A stretch of DNA of 64,000 bases from Parasponia andersonii (GCA_002914805.1 JXTB01000124.1:823071-887070); one strand, 5' to 3'; shown: positions 1 to 12,300, counted from the stretch's first letter. Translations and numbers: made by a program. Notes: a model not told the origin generated them from the letters alone.

Positions 1-361
1 TATTTAAACATAAAACGGTGACAAATGTCATCGCTATAGGTTAAATATATCAATTAATTATTATTTTTTATTTTTATTTTTTTACATTTTAAAAAAATTA
101 AAATTTATTAAATAAAATTTAATATTGTGGCTATAGGTTAAATATATTAATTTTTTATTTTTTTTTTTACTATTTTTACCTTTAAAAAAATTAAAATTTA
201 TTAAGTAAACCCTATAATGACAACATTTGTCGTCGCTATAGAGTGTATAAATAATTTTTGACGTGAGATATGGTGCTAATTCTGTCCGTCAAAACTATAG
301 TAATGACATGTTTATGTCATCGTTATAGATGTCATCGCTATAGGTGTATTTTCTTGTAGTG
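1..361. mobile_element. Terminal part of a CACTA (En/Spm-type) DNA transposon
   Basis: The segment ends at 349-361 with TTTTCTTGTAGTG, the reverse complement of CACTACAAGAAAA, a typical plant CACTA terminal inverted repeat. The subterminal DNA carries several copies of a short motif related to GTCATCGCTATAG (near 27, 227, 312 and 330), as expected for transposase-binding subterminal repeats of this superfamily. Only one end lies in the window; the body extends off the left edge, so autonomy cannot be judged. The next three bases (ATT) would be one copy of the 3-bp target duplication. Confidence 0.8.
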
Positions 362-1109
362 ATTAAACCCTAAACTTACTTTTTGAACAATTTTAGTAGT
401 AAAAAAATAATTATATTTTTTATTAAAGTTGGAATCTTGATTAATCTTTATTATTCTCTTTAATTTTGAAGATGTTATTACATTTTATTAATCAAAATTC
501 AAAACGTCAACTCAAATTATTAATTTTCAAAAATTCTTAATCTTATAGTATTATTTTGCAGAATCTAAATTTCAGTGTTTAAATTACATAACACTAAAAC
601 CTTAGGTAATTTTTTTTAATTTTCCTAATAAAATAAAATCCGTGCCATCTTTTATTCTCCACTCATGGATGCTTGTCATGGCCATTTGTCAATAGCTTGC
701 CCGGCTCTTAAGACAATTCTAGAAACCCTTGAACTTGCTAGAGAATGTGCAATGTTGGGCACGGCAGCCCATAGATTAATAGGATATAAGATAATCATAT
801 TACTGCATTTTTAGAAGGAAAGGAAAATGATATGGAGTATGAACGTTTTAAAACTAATAGTAGAAATACAACTTGGCCAATATAATTACTTTTCCATACG
901 ACCTGAAAAAAAAAATTATCGTTTTATACAATCTAAGGCTCAATAAATTTATTAAATGCAAAATCATATTAATTAAACAAATCCAAAAGCTAGACTAGTG
1001 GGCTAAAATACATCCATTATGCCCTTTACCTTTTTTTTTTTCATTTTTTAAATTTATTTTTTAAAATCATTTTTTATGTTGAACCTAATTACTCTTTTTT
1101 CATATTTTT

Positions 1110-1690
1110 TAGGAAAATTTCATGATTTCCTATGATTTACTTATTACAGGACATTCTGCAAAATAGAACTACAATGGTTTCTAGCGTACCTTCTTAGTTT
1201 CCTGTGATTTATTTAGCTACGTGGCATTTTGCTAAAGGAAACCACAATGATTCTAAGAAACTTTTATGGTTTCCTGTGATTTACTTAGCATGTTGGCATT
1301 TTGCAAAAAGGAAACTATAATAGTTTCTAAAAAACCTTCGTAATTTCCTATGATTTATTTAGTTACATGGCTTTCTGCAAAAAGAAAATCACAATGATTT
1401 CTAAGTAATGTTTGTAGTTTCCTTATGATTTACTTATGTACGAAACATTCTGCTAATAAAAAACTAAACTAGTCTCCAGGAAATCTTTGTGGTTTTCTGT
1501 AAAAAAGAAAAAAAGAATGTTTACTTACTAAAATGCCACTAAGAAATGTTCGTAGTTTCCTTGTGATTTACTTATGTGCGAAACATTTTGCTAATAAGAA
1601 ACTAAATTGGTCTCTAGGAAATCTTTATGGTTTTCTGTAAAAAAAGAAAAAAAGACGGTTTACTTACTAAAATGCCACTGTATTTTCTAG
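1110..1690. repeat. Decayed tandem array, units about 85 bp, then a 138-bp duplication
   Basis: A block resembling TTTCCTGTGATTTACTTAG, followed by a GGCATTTTGC-like motif and AAGGAAACCACAATG, recurs about every 80-90 bp from 1115 to about 1430. The last two copies (around 1412 and 1550) form a longer, cleaner duplication of about 138 bp that includes a shared TTTACTTACTAAAATGCCACT tail. No coding capacity is visible. Confidence 0.7.
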
Positions 1691-4689
1691 CTCCCAGAGT
1701 ATTTAGAAAAATTCTCTAAAAAGGTTGTACAAAATTTTTATTATTTTTTAAAAGTCATAAATTTGATAATATTTTTTGAAAAATAGGTATAAGTGTCCAA
1801 AATCCTTTTCAAAAAAGAACTCAAAAAATACAGTGGGCTCAGTTTTTTTAGATTCCATATAATATTTTTTTAGAAAAATACTAATTTTTAAAAAATATTT
1901 TGAAAATGCTATTTTTTTAAATAGTAACTAATAACCATTAATCTGTTTTCGAGTATTAGTAACTAGTATCCAAAAGTATTTATAACTGATAACTAATTTT
2001 CAGATACTAGTAACTATTAACCATTTTAAAAGTGATATTTTTCTAAATTTTTTTTTAAAAATAGTATTTTTCTGAAAGAGAAGGTACAAAAATTGGAAAA
2101 GGTCTGACCTGCTAAATTTTTGTAATTCTTTTTTGCTTTTGTTACCGTATTGTTGTAATTCTTTATTGTTTTTGTAGGCAGAAGTGTTAGAAATCCAATT
2201 ACTTTTGGAATAAACTTCAAGAGAATTTGTGAAGTCTCCCTGTAATATTAGACAAACGTAAGAAAAGTTACATCAATGGTGGCCATCGAAGCCGAGTACA
2301 CCTCTAGAAAGCGCACTTGGCAACAATTCGAAACATATCAAAACTCTAGAGACGTCACATTTTATCGTTCAGCAATATTTGATATGCTGTCACATAAATA
2401 TTTAATATGCCGAAAATACGAACTACATGTGTTATTTTTCCCTACTCTACGTGTACTATTCTTCTATACAGCGTATTGAAGAAATGCATGGTCTTTGAAT
2501 ACCTCTCACATTGGGACTCTGAGAGAAAGAGCCCTTTATATCTTTTATCATTATTGGTTGTAATTAATTTTATACAACGGATAGACAAAGCTCTTGCTTC
2601 TAATTGTTTATGGGAAAGAAATATGGCCGAAAGGGAAAAGTACTTCTCAAACTTAGATTAGATTACTTGAAAATCATGCAAAGCTCATAATTCCATGTTT
2701 CATGTTTTTTGTCTTGATAAATACTCAATTTATGTTGTTGTTAACGCGTGGACGTTAACCATTAATTAACAATATATTAGTACTTACATAATATTAACGC
2801 AAAATAATCATAAGGGTAGGTTCCAAAAGCTCATATCAACTCACTATATGCAGCCTCGTTGTCTAGCTATAATCATTTCAATTAACCATTTAACCAGTAA
2901 AGTAGCCGTCGTTTTCTACGAAACGCAAACTATAAAAATAAAGTTGGTTCTAGTGGGATTAATATCCACAAACATACTCCCACTGAGCTTCTTATTTTCT
3001 TATTTTGGTTCTGACGAAGTGGATTATCTCAGATGGTGAAAATATTTACTATTTAAGATCTCGATTTTAGATTTGAATCATAATAGAAATAAACGCGAAA
3101 ATTTTTTATTCTTAAAAAAATAAATAAAAAATAAATAATATTATATATATTTAATTTATAATAAATAAACATCATTAATTAAACTTTATTTTATAATTAG
3201 AAAAAAATATATATCCACAGACAATGAAAAGAAGTACTAATAAATAAGTTTTGGTTTTCCGGGAAACACACAAAAACTTTCTAAGACCAAAATTCTTAAT
3301 TGGCAAACATGCTGAAAACATAAAATAATTAGATAATGATAACATTGAGTTCGGTGAATATCCCATCCAATTAATTAATTATATGCATACCAAATAATTC
3401 GATAGATAAAAAGGTATTATAAATTCAAACGCGTTTTTGAATGTATGTCATGTAATAAATGGTCCACGTACGTCCAAGGTCCTTATTTGGCTTTACATCA
3501 ATCACCATCAAGGTTTCGTTTGAGGCAAAGAAAAATCTGTTGTGCTGGTTAGACATAGAAGCGTTTGTGGTCACAATTTATTAGAGTAATTAATAATCAT
3601 AATATATTTTTATGTGAATTTATTAACTTCCTTAGAAGTAAGTATCAAATATTAATCGAGGTACCTCTTACAGGATGCAGATCCTATTACGATTCAGATA
3701 TTATGCTAGAAAATTCTAGAAAATAGGCCCACCACTGCCTTTTCTTTCTTTTTTTTTTTTTGGGGTTTGCAAATGAATTTTGTACATGTCGGCAAGTTCA
3801 AAAACCTAGCATTTTCAACTATTAGTTACATGTGTTGAGTAAGGAAAAACTTAATTAAATATGGAAACTTTGTTTTTCTGTTTTTTCTTTTCATAATAAA
3901 TAACTTTCAGGGAAACAATCATATGTGGAAAACTCTCTCTCGTCTTAAGAAGGAACGTAGAAATTTTGTAATGCTTTCACTGCATGCACATATACTTATT
4001 GCATGGATTGATGATTAGTTTGTCTTTACCCTATAGCAACTATATATTTGTCCAATGGACAATTAACTGATCTGATCCATAACTCATATAATATTTTTTC
4101 CTTCAAGAAAAAAGAAAGGAGGTAAACTATACATTAATTTTATATTAACATCAAGGTATTACAATTTTCGTATAAAATCAAGATATTCCAGATTATCCTT
4201 ATGTATATATATTATAATTATTTACTTGTGTCATAAGGTTGCTCCGAAAAAAAAAAACTCGTTATTATCATTTCAATTTAATTCACAATATATAATATAA
4301 GAAAAAATATATATGATTGATAACTTCTGCAAGCAGTATTAAGTATACTTTCAATAAACTAAGCAATTATTTAATATTATGGGCTTACTATGTAATTCAG
4401 TAAATATAGAAATCATAGAAATTGTTGGAATTATACTCTATAAAAAACAATTATAAAACTGTTATTTGTTTTTTTTTTTTTTTTTTTTTTTTACTTTTCA
4501 TTTTTCATGCCAATAACCATGCAAATACTTTCAAGCAAAATGTAACATCTTTTAACTCTTTCGTTTTTTTTCCCTTCAAAAACTCTTCCGTTTTCAAAAT
4601 CAAATCTGGTCTAATAAATATTTTGTATATATATATAAATATAAGACAGCTCAACACTAAAAATACACGCAAATTTTCTCAGCAACTAG

Positions 4690-5124
4690 TTACGTTGGCA
4701 TGAATGCACTGACTGGGATATAGATCCCGTCACCCCAGGTAACGGGTCATACTCCTATTCGTCCACGTGTCCCAGTCGGTTACTGGGCTCCACGCATTCA
4801 AACAACCACACTGTCCGTACGACCCGAAACAGTAACGACTAACAGATCTTCGCTGATCTAAGCAAGAAAGTAGGCTGTTTAATGACACGTGTACACTAAC
4901 CCCGTTTCCATCCACCTTCAGTCTATACTCGGTCAAACCCACGCTCCATTCCCTGCCACGTACACCGCTTGGTGGGTCCCACTGAGGCCCCACCCCCAAG
5001 GTGATATTATCTTCGTCCCCCCTCGAGACCCCGTAACTACTTAGGATTCAGTTACGAGTCTCTCTACATTTTTATTTCAATTTTTTTCCCAAGAGAGTTT
5101 TTCTTTCTTACTTCTTCTCCTTCA
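4690..5124 (+). promoter_or_regulatory. Promoter region of the U-box gene with ACGT and GGNCCCAC motifs
   Basis: This stretch is clearly more GC-rich than the DNA to its left. It holds CCACGTGT (4763-4770), ACACGTGT (4885-4892) and CCACGTAC (4956-4963), which fit ABRE/G-box cores bound by bZIP factors. It also holds GGTCCCAC (about 4975-4982) and GGCCCCAC (4986-4993), which fit the TCP-binding consensus GGNCCCAC. A pyrimidine-rich leader (5060-5124) precedes the ATG. The motifs are seen; their function is inferred. Confidence 0.5.
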
Positions 5125-7191
5125 ATGATACAAAGATTTCACAGGGACGATCGCCGGAGCCTGAGTTTTCCGGCGGTTCATCCATGCGAAGCCATTTCTC
5201 CGGCGACTCTTCTAACCTCTCTCGTCTCCCTTGCCCGGACAATCTCCGATTTCCAATCCAAACTCTTCGTCACGCAGCGAAGGAACGCCAGAGAAGCCAT
5301 TCGCCAAGTGGGAGTTCTCCTAATCTTCTTCGAAGAGGTTCTGGACCGAGAATCAGTCCTCTCTAACTCAACACTTCTCTGCTTCTCGGAACTTCACCTG
5401 GCCTTCCAGAAGATTCGATTCTTATTGGAAGACTGTTTTCTGGAAGGCTCTCGGCTATGGATTCTGACCAAGTGCAAGTTCGTCGCGACTCAGTTTCTGG
5501 TTCTGGTCAGGGCCTTGGCGACGGCTCTCGATGTTCTTCGGCTCGAATCGATCGACGTGGGAGGCGACGTGAAGGAGTTGGTTGATTTGGTGGCGAAACA
5601 AGCGAGAAGAGTGAAGTTCGAAGTCGATGAAGACGACGAACGAGCTGCGGAGCAAGTGTTTGTGATAATGTCTCAGTTCGAGAGAGGTATCGAGCCCGAT
5701 ACGAGGTCGATTAAGCGGGTTTTGGACTATCTTGAGATCAGAAGCTGGGGTGATTGTAACAAGGAGATTAGATTCTTGGAAGAGGAAATCGGATTCGAGT
5801 GCTCGGATTGCGGCGGCGGCGAGAGAGAAGTTCCTTTCTTGAGCGGTTTGATTGGGCTGATGAGCTACAGCAGGGGAGTGATTTTCGAAGAATTCGATCA
5901 CCGAACCGCCGCCGTGCAAGAAGATTCAAGGTGCAATTTAGAGCCGCGTTGCTGGTTATTGAATCCCGATGACTTTCGGTGCCCGATTTCGCTAGAGCTG
6001 ATGACGGACCCTGTGACCGTCTCAACTGGCCAGACTTATGATCGATCTTCCATTCAAAAATGGCTCAAGGCGGGAAATTTGATCTGTCCCAAAACAGGGG
6101 AGAAGCTGACCAACACCGAATTGGTCCCTAATTCCGCCCTTGGAAGACTCATACAACAGTTTTGCGCCGATAACGGCATTTCGCTAGCGAAATCGGGAAG
6201 AAAGAGCCGTGACATAAAGGGGACGAGTGTTCCCGGTAATCGGGTGGCGGCCGAAGCCATGAAGTTCCTTTCGAGGTTTCTAGTCCGGAGGCTGGTTTTC
6301 GGCAATGGAAGGCAGAAAAACAAGGCTGTGTGTGAGATTCGCATGCTCGCGAAATCGAACGTCTTTAACAGGTCTTGTTTGATCGACGCCGGTGCAATTC
6401 CTCCGCTTTTGAATCTTCTGTCGTCTTCGACCGATGGTTCGACACAAGAGAACGCCATTGCGGCATTGCTGAAGCTCTCAAAGCACCCTAATGGAAGGAT
6501 ACTGATTGTTGAGTATGGGGGTTTTGCCCAAATTCTCACTGTTCTTAAGCATGGACTGAGCTTGGAAGCAAAGCAAATAGCTGCGGCGATAGTGTTTTAC
6601 CTTTCTTCGGTCAAGGAGTACCGAAAACAAATCGGCGAAACACCGGAGACGATCCCGGCTCTGGTTGAGCTTATCAAGGAAGGCACAGCTTGTGGGAAGA
6701 AGAACGCCGTGGTCGCCATTTTCGGGCTTATCTACTTCCCGAAAAACCAAAAAAGGGTGCTCGAATCCGGCACTGTTCCATTGCTAATTGACATTTTAAC
6801 TCACTCAGACAAAACTGAGCTTGTAACCGATACACTAGCAGTTCTAGCTCATTTAGCTGATAACGTAGACGGAGCGAATTCGATTCTCCAGACCTCTCCT
6901 CTGCCCCTAATCAAGAACATTCTTCAGTATTCAGCGTTGCGAACCGCGAAAGAGTACTGCGTTTCGATCTTGCTTTCGCTGTGCAACAATGGAGGAGCTC
7001 AGGTTGTTTCGGGCTTAGCTAAAGACCCTTTACTTATGGAGCTACTCTACTTGATTATAACAGATGGAACCCCTCTTGCGGGCAAGAAAGCGCGCTCACT
7101 CATCAAAATTCTGCATAGATTTCGCGAAACGAGCTCTTCTGGATTGATGGGTTCGGCTGTTTCACATGAACAATCTGTTGGAGCATGGTGA
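5125..7191 (+). CDS. Plant U-box E3 ubiquitin ligase with ARM repeats (PUB18/PUB19-like)
   Basis: Single-exon gene of 688 codons. Residues 1 to about 260 match the helical U-box N-terminal domain of plant PUB proteins. The U-box begins near residue 282 (DDFRCPISLELMTDPVTV, then TGQTYDRSSIQKWL) and runs to about residue 350 (LVPNSALGRLIQQFC). It recruits an E2 enzyme and, unlike RING, binds no zinc. From about residue 385 to 650 helical ARM repeats follow, which bind substrates. Length, the lack of introns and domain order fit the Arabidopsis PUB18/PUB19 group, whose members act in the cytosol in ABA and drought responses; that role is inferred from family. The ATG follows a pyrimidine-rich leader, and the frame is open to TGA at 7189. 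Overlapping frames on either strand are shadows. Confidence 0.95.
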   Translation: MIQRFHRDDRRSLSFPAVHPCEAISPATLLTSLVSLARTISDFQSKLFVTQRRNAREAIRQVGVLLIFFEEVLDRESVLSNSTLLCFSELHLAFQKIRFLLEDCFLEGSRLWILTKCKFVATQFLVLVRALATALDVLRLESIDVGGDVKELVDLVAKQARRVKFEVDEDDERAAEQVFVIMSQFERGIEPDTRSIKRVLDYLEIRSWGDCNKEIRFLEEEIGFECSDCGGGEREVPFLSGLIGLMSYSRGVIFEEFDHRTAAVQEDSRCNLEPRCWLLNPDDFRCPISLELMTDPVTVSTGQTYDRSSIQKWLKAGNLICPKTGEKLTNTELVPNSALGRLIQQFCADNGISLAKSGRKSRDIKGTSVPGNRVAAEAMKFLSRFLVRRLVFGNGRQKNKAVCEIRMLAKSNVFNRSCLIDAGAIPPLLNLLSSSTDGSTQENAIAALLKLSKHPNGRILIVEYGGFAQILTVLKHGLSLEAKQIAAAIVFYLSSVKEYRKQIGETPETIPALVELIKEGTACGKKNAVVAIFGLIYFPKNQKRVLESGTVPLLIDILTHSDKTELVTDTLAVLAHLADNVDGANSILQTSPLPLIKNILQYSALRTAKEYCVSILLSLCNNGGAQVVSGLAKDPLLMELLYLIITDGTPLAGKKARSLIKILHRFRETSSSGLMGSAVSHEQSVGAW

Positions 7192-8285
7192 GGTTTGCTA
7201 AAATTTTTACTTGTACATATACACTCGTTTGTTATCTGGGTGCGAATTCTTGTTTTTTTTTTCCTTTTTTGGAACTTTTCCAAGGCCTTTTTAAAAAAAA
7301 AAAAAAAAAATTTCTAGGTCCTTTTTAGGATATTGAATGTTGTGACATTAGCTCAGGTTTTTTCAAGAGCTAATGGACCGTCATAAATCATTGTACCAGT
7401 GTATACTTGATTTTGATTCTTTTTGTAATGATAAATAAGATGGCTTTAAGATTCAAATAAGGGATCAATTTGTGCTTCTGAACCATTGTCATGGAACGGT
7501 AAGACTTGATTTAATCACTATTCACTCCAAAGGTGGACTTTGTCGTACCACAAAGGATATGTCCTTTTCAGTTCATTTATAAGCGACATGTCGTTTAGGT
7601 TCACTTGAAAAAAAAAAAAAAAAGAGAGGGAAAGAAAGATGAGACTATGCATGGCAAGCCCCCTAATTTCACGTATCAACGACATATTGTTTTATTTCAC
7701 GTGTAAACGACACCTCATTTTTTCACTAACGTCTCAGGCGGCAAATCATTTATTATATGTTTCACTGTCCTTCTTTCAGAGGCCGCATGTCTTTGCACCT
7801 GGCCCATTTGCCCCAGAAGCCAGAATCATGTCAAACTCAAAAGGAACATGAACGTGGATCAACGATGTTCTCGATTTCCCTGCTAAAAACGACACATCAT
7901 TTTGAAGAAGAGTGAGTGTCGTTTTAATGTAATGCCATTCTTCCACGTAAATATATAAATAAGACTAGTGACGAAGAAAAAAACTACGAATTAAAAACTA
8001 CTAATTGGTTAGAAATGTAAAACTGAAATCATTACACACTAATAGAGATTTGGGAGGACTCGTATGAAAATTTGTAATAAGATCTAAATTTTTAGGGATG
8101 CGTGGTACTAATTAATATCACGATATTGTGCCTTGCCTTGTAATATTAGTTAATGTGAATAAATTAATTAGATATCCTATTCAAATTCAAATAAAAAAAT
8201 AATTACCAAATATCACTTATTAAATCTGTTTAGTTTGTGTCTTTATTTATTTATTTAATTTAGGAAACCATAACCATCCTTACTG
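7192..8285. other. Downstream region of the PUB gene, no further gene seen
   Basis: It contains the probable 3' UTR (AATGATAAATAAG near 7427 could serve in polyadenylation), several homopolymer runs and AT-rich spacer. Repeated short phrases such as CGACA(C/T)..TCATTTT occur around 7570-7910. The short open frames have no recognisable domain. Confidence 0.5.
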
Positions 8286-10925
8286 AAAGCTGGCCAACAT
8301 TAGAAAGCATTCTGAATTTTCTATTGGAAACTATTTTAAATTGTAAAATACCTGATGAATATAGCATGAATATCGCCAAACCCTCAGAGTCTCCTTTATT
8401 TTGCATTCACTATACTAATTGTTGACCAAACTCCATTCTAAAAAGTTGATGACATAATGTTAGACACATTCCACCCTCAACAAGAACAACTAATGTTTTT
8501 CACTGTACAGTAGATTTGTAATAACTAAATTGGATATAAAAAAGATCAACAAAAATTCCAACGGAGAGCACCTGAGGAAATCCTCTTAAAAGTATCCTAC
8601 ACACTACAGCTGCTACTAACTTTTTAGCTGAATAGATTGATAAAAAAAAAAGTCAAAAAAAAAAAGAAAGGGGGGAAAAAAACATCATTCTCATCATTTT
8701 GGTGAGTGATGATTTCTTTGACTTTCTTTCTACCCAGGCTGTAAGACAGAATCTAGTTTTATCACAAGATGGTTCTTTCTAATTGTTAGGAAAATCATTT
8801 TATGATAATGGGTTCACTTATTTGGAAATTTTCAAACAGAAGTGTTCGTGAAAGAATAAATACATATATGAGATGCAGTTTTGGCAAAATGGGACATGAA
8901 TCATTGTCCTGAAATGGTTTACGTAGTTTGGCAAAAATAAACATTAATTATAGGGAAATAATGAATCTTCCATTGTTCTTTTCAAAGAAAGATAACACCG
9001 CATATCAATAGAATTAAGGTAAATCGCTTAAAGAGCTCACATATCTCTTGAGTGGTGTAATTCATTAGCCATCAATGATTCCAAGTTCCGAGTATTATTC
9101 TTTTATTCAAGATCAAATTTTGAGAAATCCGAACAGCCAGAATACAAAGCTTGAAACTAATCCAAATTTAAACTTGTGTGCAACAAATTTTGTATGTGCC
9201 AGAACAAAAAAAAATGTTATTATCATGTTCGTAATGGCATTATCCAGAAAAAGTAGTATTTGACTGAAGAATTTCAAGAAGGATCTATGAAGAGGCCAAA
9301 ATAAACGGAGTAGAAGCATACTGGCTTTTGTATTATCATTGGCCTTACCTATTTTAGAACTAAGAACAATATAGTATAAAAATTCTTACTGAAGTTTACC
9401 GGAAAAGGTGACAGCTCTTGATGATATTCATTAATTTTTCTCTTTTTTTCTTTTTTTTTCTCTGTGTGCGTGATAGGGAGGAGGATTAAACTATACACCT
9501 CACCTCAATATTGGAGGTGATTGTGACAGAGGCTAGCCTGGAACCACAAATTCATTAATTTTGGATCATACTTTTAGAAGCCAATAAATTCTTATAAATA
9601 ACAAGGCAAAGAAAGAAACCCAGATAAACCTAAATTGTGGAACTTTAGCAAAGTAATATGTAAACCAAAGCTGAAGTTCCATACTCATACCATACTAGGA
9701 TCTTCACTTTCTATGCCATTTCAATTCCATTATCATGTGAAACACCACTTACTTCACCTGAACCGACACCACTCTTGGGAACTTTTGCACTTGTACGACA
9801 TATTGGACAAATGGATGCCTTCAATAACCATGAATCTATGCACTGAGAATGGAAGCTGTGCCCGCAACTTGGTAATAATCTGCACTTATCTCCAGTCTTG
9901 AAATTCTCCAAGCAAACTGCACAGTCCAAAGGGCTAGTCCCTTTATTATCTCCACCCATATAATCAAAGCAAGGAATCATTTTCAAGTCCTCACTTGACA
10001 TATTTTTGGTAACAGTAATGTTACTTCCTTGAGCTGTACCAAGGCCTTGATTCCCTCTCCTAAAAGCTCTCCCAACTATACAAACATGTATCACCACCAA
10101 AACAGCAATACCCACAAATAGTAGTATCGCAGAGATCACAATCTCCATTACCATACTATATTTTGAGCAAAACCCAGAAAAGTATACTTCTTGTTAAGGT
10201 GAAACTCCTCTGCTTTTAGAAAATCTCATAAGATTTTGGCATGTTGCTTGATCATATCAGAGAGACCCAAAAGCTGAAACCTTGTGAAACTCAAAATCTC
10301 ACACGGGTCTATTTGCTCGTACTGTATTTTATGCAAAATCCGGATACTTTATCCCAGAGAAGTGGCTCCTATCTTGTCTAGTACTTTATGAAAACAGAGA
10401 CCCAGATGCTGAAATCTTGTGAAAACTCAACACTCATGCATTTAAAGCCGTTATTGGGCTTATCAAGACAACCCCAATTGGTACTGAATTGCTTCAGTTG
10501 ATAGAGTCTAAAATGAAGAAGAAGCTGATGCAGAACAATTGCGAGGAAACTGTACTTACATGTGTTTTTCTTGAATGTGACCTATATGTACAAGGGGGGT
10601 CTGTTCTGTCCGTTTGTGTAATTATATTTCATCGACCCTATGTGATATGTGGAATGGACCCTACTATTATATACACTACTATTCATTTAAATATTCTTGA
10701 AAGTGACGTAAAACTAAACAGGCCTTTCCACCCCTGAAGTTTGATGGAGTCAATAGAAACGCTTGCTTGTTCTCTCGTGGCCGAGTTAATGAATTTATCA
10801 TGTTGATAAAAACTGTATGCTTTTTTGAAAAAAAAAAAAAAGAAAGAAATATAAGTAAAACAGGTATGTAAAGTTCGGAGCTGAAAAAGATGGGCAATCC
10901 AAGTGTTGAGAGGAGAATGAGAGAG
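8286..10925. repeat. Duplicated block A, carrying the intact ATL gene
   Basis: This block aligns by eye with about 30105-32590 over most of its length. Examples are CCTACACACTACAGC (near 8600 and 30440), AAAGAGCTCACAT (near 9030 and 31240) and the ATL 5' end and upstream region. The two copies lie in the same orientation about 21.8 kb apart. Copy A keeps the whole gene; copy B has a deletion and an insertion. Confidence 0.85.
9711..10154 (-). CDS. ATL-type RING-H2 finger protein, membrane-anchored E3 ubiquitin ligase
   Basis: Intronless gene of 147 codons. Residues 4-28 form one hydrophobic membrane segment, followed by basic residues (GRAFRRG), as in the ATL family. The RING-H2 finger has C78, C81, C97, H99, H102, C105, C116 and C119, with the expected tryptophan (W109) and a proline near the second zinc pair. 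This is a complete E2-binding domain. The protein should ubiquitinate targets from a membrane of the secretory pathway; the substrate is unknown. At 147 aa it is at the short end for ATLs and has a short glycine/serine-rich tail. A partial copy lies at 31401-31589. I do not assign an ATL number. Confidence 0.9.
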   Translation of the reverse strand: MVMEIVISAILLFVGIAVLVVIHVCIVGRAFRRGNQGLGTAQGSNITVTKNMSSEDLKMIPCFDYMGGDNKGTSPLDCAVCLENFKTGDKCRLLPSCGHSFHSQCIDSWLLKASICPICRTSAKVPKSGVGSGEVSGVSHDNGIEMA

Positions 10926-11069
10926 GGGCCGAGAAACTTCAAAGATGTAGAATGTGCTCAACTGGTTGCTGAGCTGTATAGAGTTTGTTTATTATATAAA
11001 ATATCAATGAGGACAAAACAATTGTTAAAGGAAATTGTACAGATGGCAAAGCTAATAGACAAAGCTAGT
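10926..11069. other. Junction between duplicated block A and the copia remnants
   Basis: Similarity to the second copy of the duplicated block ends near 10925. The first recognisable copia coding sequence begins at 11070. The DNA between is AT-rich and shows nothing identifiable. Confidence 0.4.
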
Positions 11070-12300
11070 TCTACTTAATTACATAGCTAATAGTGAGCTT
11101 GGTGCGAAAATTAAGAAACGGCCGAGTATGCAAGGCCTTGGTCAGTAAATCAGCTAGTTGATCTTCTGATGGTGTGTAACGGACTAGTAAAGACTGTTTG
11201 GAGAACTGTCTCATGAATATGATGATAAATGATTTTAACATGCTTTGTTGGAGCATGTTCAATTAGCAAGCAAGTATTTTTCACTTAAGTTATCACATAG
11301 GTAAACAGGTGGTGAGGGTAACAAAAGAGAGTCTAATAGAGAAGTGACTCAATCCAAGAGAGATCAGCAGCAACATTAGCCAGACTGCAAACACCGAAAC
11401 AAGACACCACTTTTCTGCTTGGAGGAAGACCAGGAAACAAGATTGGGCCCGAAATATATGCAGTAACGATCATTAGGATAACTTGCCCAACATATGTGTA
11501 GCAAGTAAGTGATAGTCTGGAACAGCTTGCAAAGAGACCCATAAGAGGCTGTGGCAGAGAAGTTTCAATGAATTCGCTTAACGAATTGTCAGTAAGTAGC
11601 AATAGAGAGTGCATGAATTTTTTGAAATACTTTATGCAAGAAAATTAATATCTGGTCTTGTCATAGTTTATTATTGCAAAGCACCAACAATGCTAAGATA
11701 TTGAGTTGGATTTGGATCAAGGAGCACCTTCATATAAAGACAGAGTATGACCACCGAGCATAGGGATCAGATAGGGTTTGTGTCTGATTAAGGTGCAATG
11801 AGGAAGCTGATCGATGCAGTTCAGTGCTGAGAAAAAAATTTGAGTGACCCGAGTCCTTGAGAGTAAAGGCAGTATCAAATTCAGTAAGAAGACTTTGATC
11901 ATGTACAGAATCACTGCCAACAACAATTATATCAACAACAAACACAAGGAGAATGGCATAACACTTGAACTAGATTGATAAATAAATAAACGTAGAAGAG
12001 TCTCTTCGTGATCCAATAAATTAGCCCCTCTGAAGTAGACAACTGCTGAGTTAGTCATAAAGAGCTTTGTTAAGCTTGTAAACCAGAGAGGGATTAGATG
12101 AATTGGCAAAACCGGGCAATTGCTTCGTATAAACTCTCTGCGTAAACACCTTTCAGAAAGGCATTACGAACATCAAGTTGCCTAATAATCTAGCATTATG
12201 AACATCAAGTTGCCTAATAATCTATCCCATGGAAAAAGCAAGACTCAGACTCAGTAATGTCTCAAAATAGCCAAGGCCATAGGTCTGATCATACCCTGTG
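11070..12300 (-). pseudogene. Ty1/copia pol remnant (RT and RNase H)
   Basis: Read on the minus strand, broken frames give in order: an RT part (SLAFSMG.IIRQLDVHNA, then KLNKALY and VVDIIVVGSDS, which corresponds to the YVDDIIITGSDS region), an RNase H part (SLANVAADLSWIESLL at about 11340) and the RNase H end (YTPSEDQLADLLTKAL at about 11130). Several frameshifts and stops separate them. No LTR was recognised at its 3' side. The gene is not functional. The aligned motifs fix superfamily and orientation with good confidence. Confidence 0.85.
12176..12231. repeat. Short direct repeat inside the copia RT remnant
   Basis: The phrase AACATCAAGTTGCCTAATAA occurs twice, about 31 bp apart, within the RT region. 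It is a small local tandem duplication that breaks the reading frame. Confidence 0.7.

Larger units (their letters stand above)
362..5124. other. AT-rich intergenic region between the CACTA end and the PUB gene
   Basis: No gene is supported here. Open frames are short, start at random and show no family resemblance. The region contains a decayed tandem array at about 1110-1690, long T and A runs, and from about 4690 the more GC-rich promoter region of the downstream U-box gene. Confidence 0.6.

Noticed and set aside
4730-4999. 89-codon minus-strand frame upstream of the PUB gene
   Set aside because: It overlaps the GC-rich promoter region, which makes chance open frames likely; the protein has no domain pattern.
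5455-6750. Several minus-strand frames of 85-161 codons
   Set aside because: They are shadows on the opposite strand of the U-box coding sequence.
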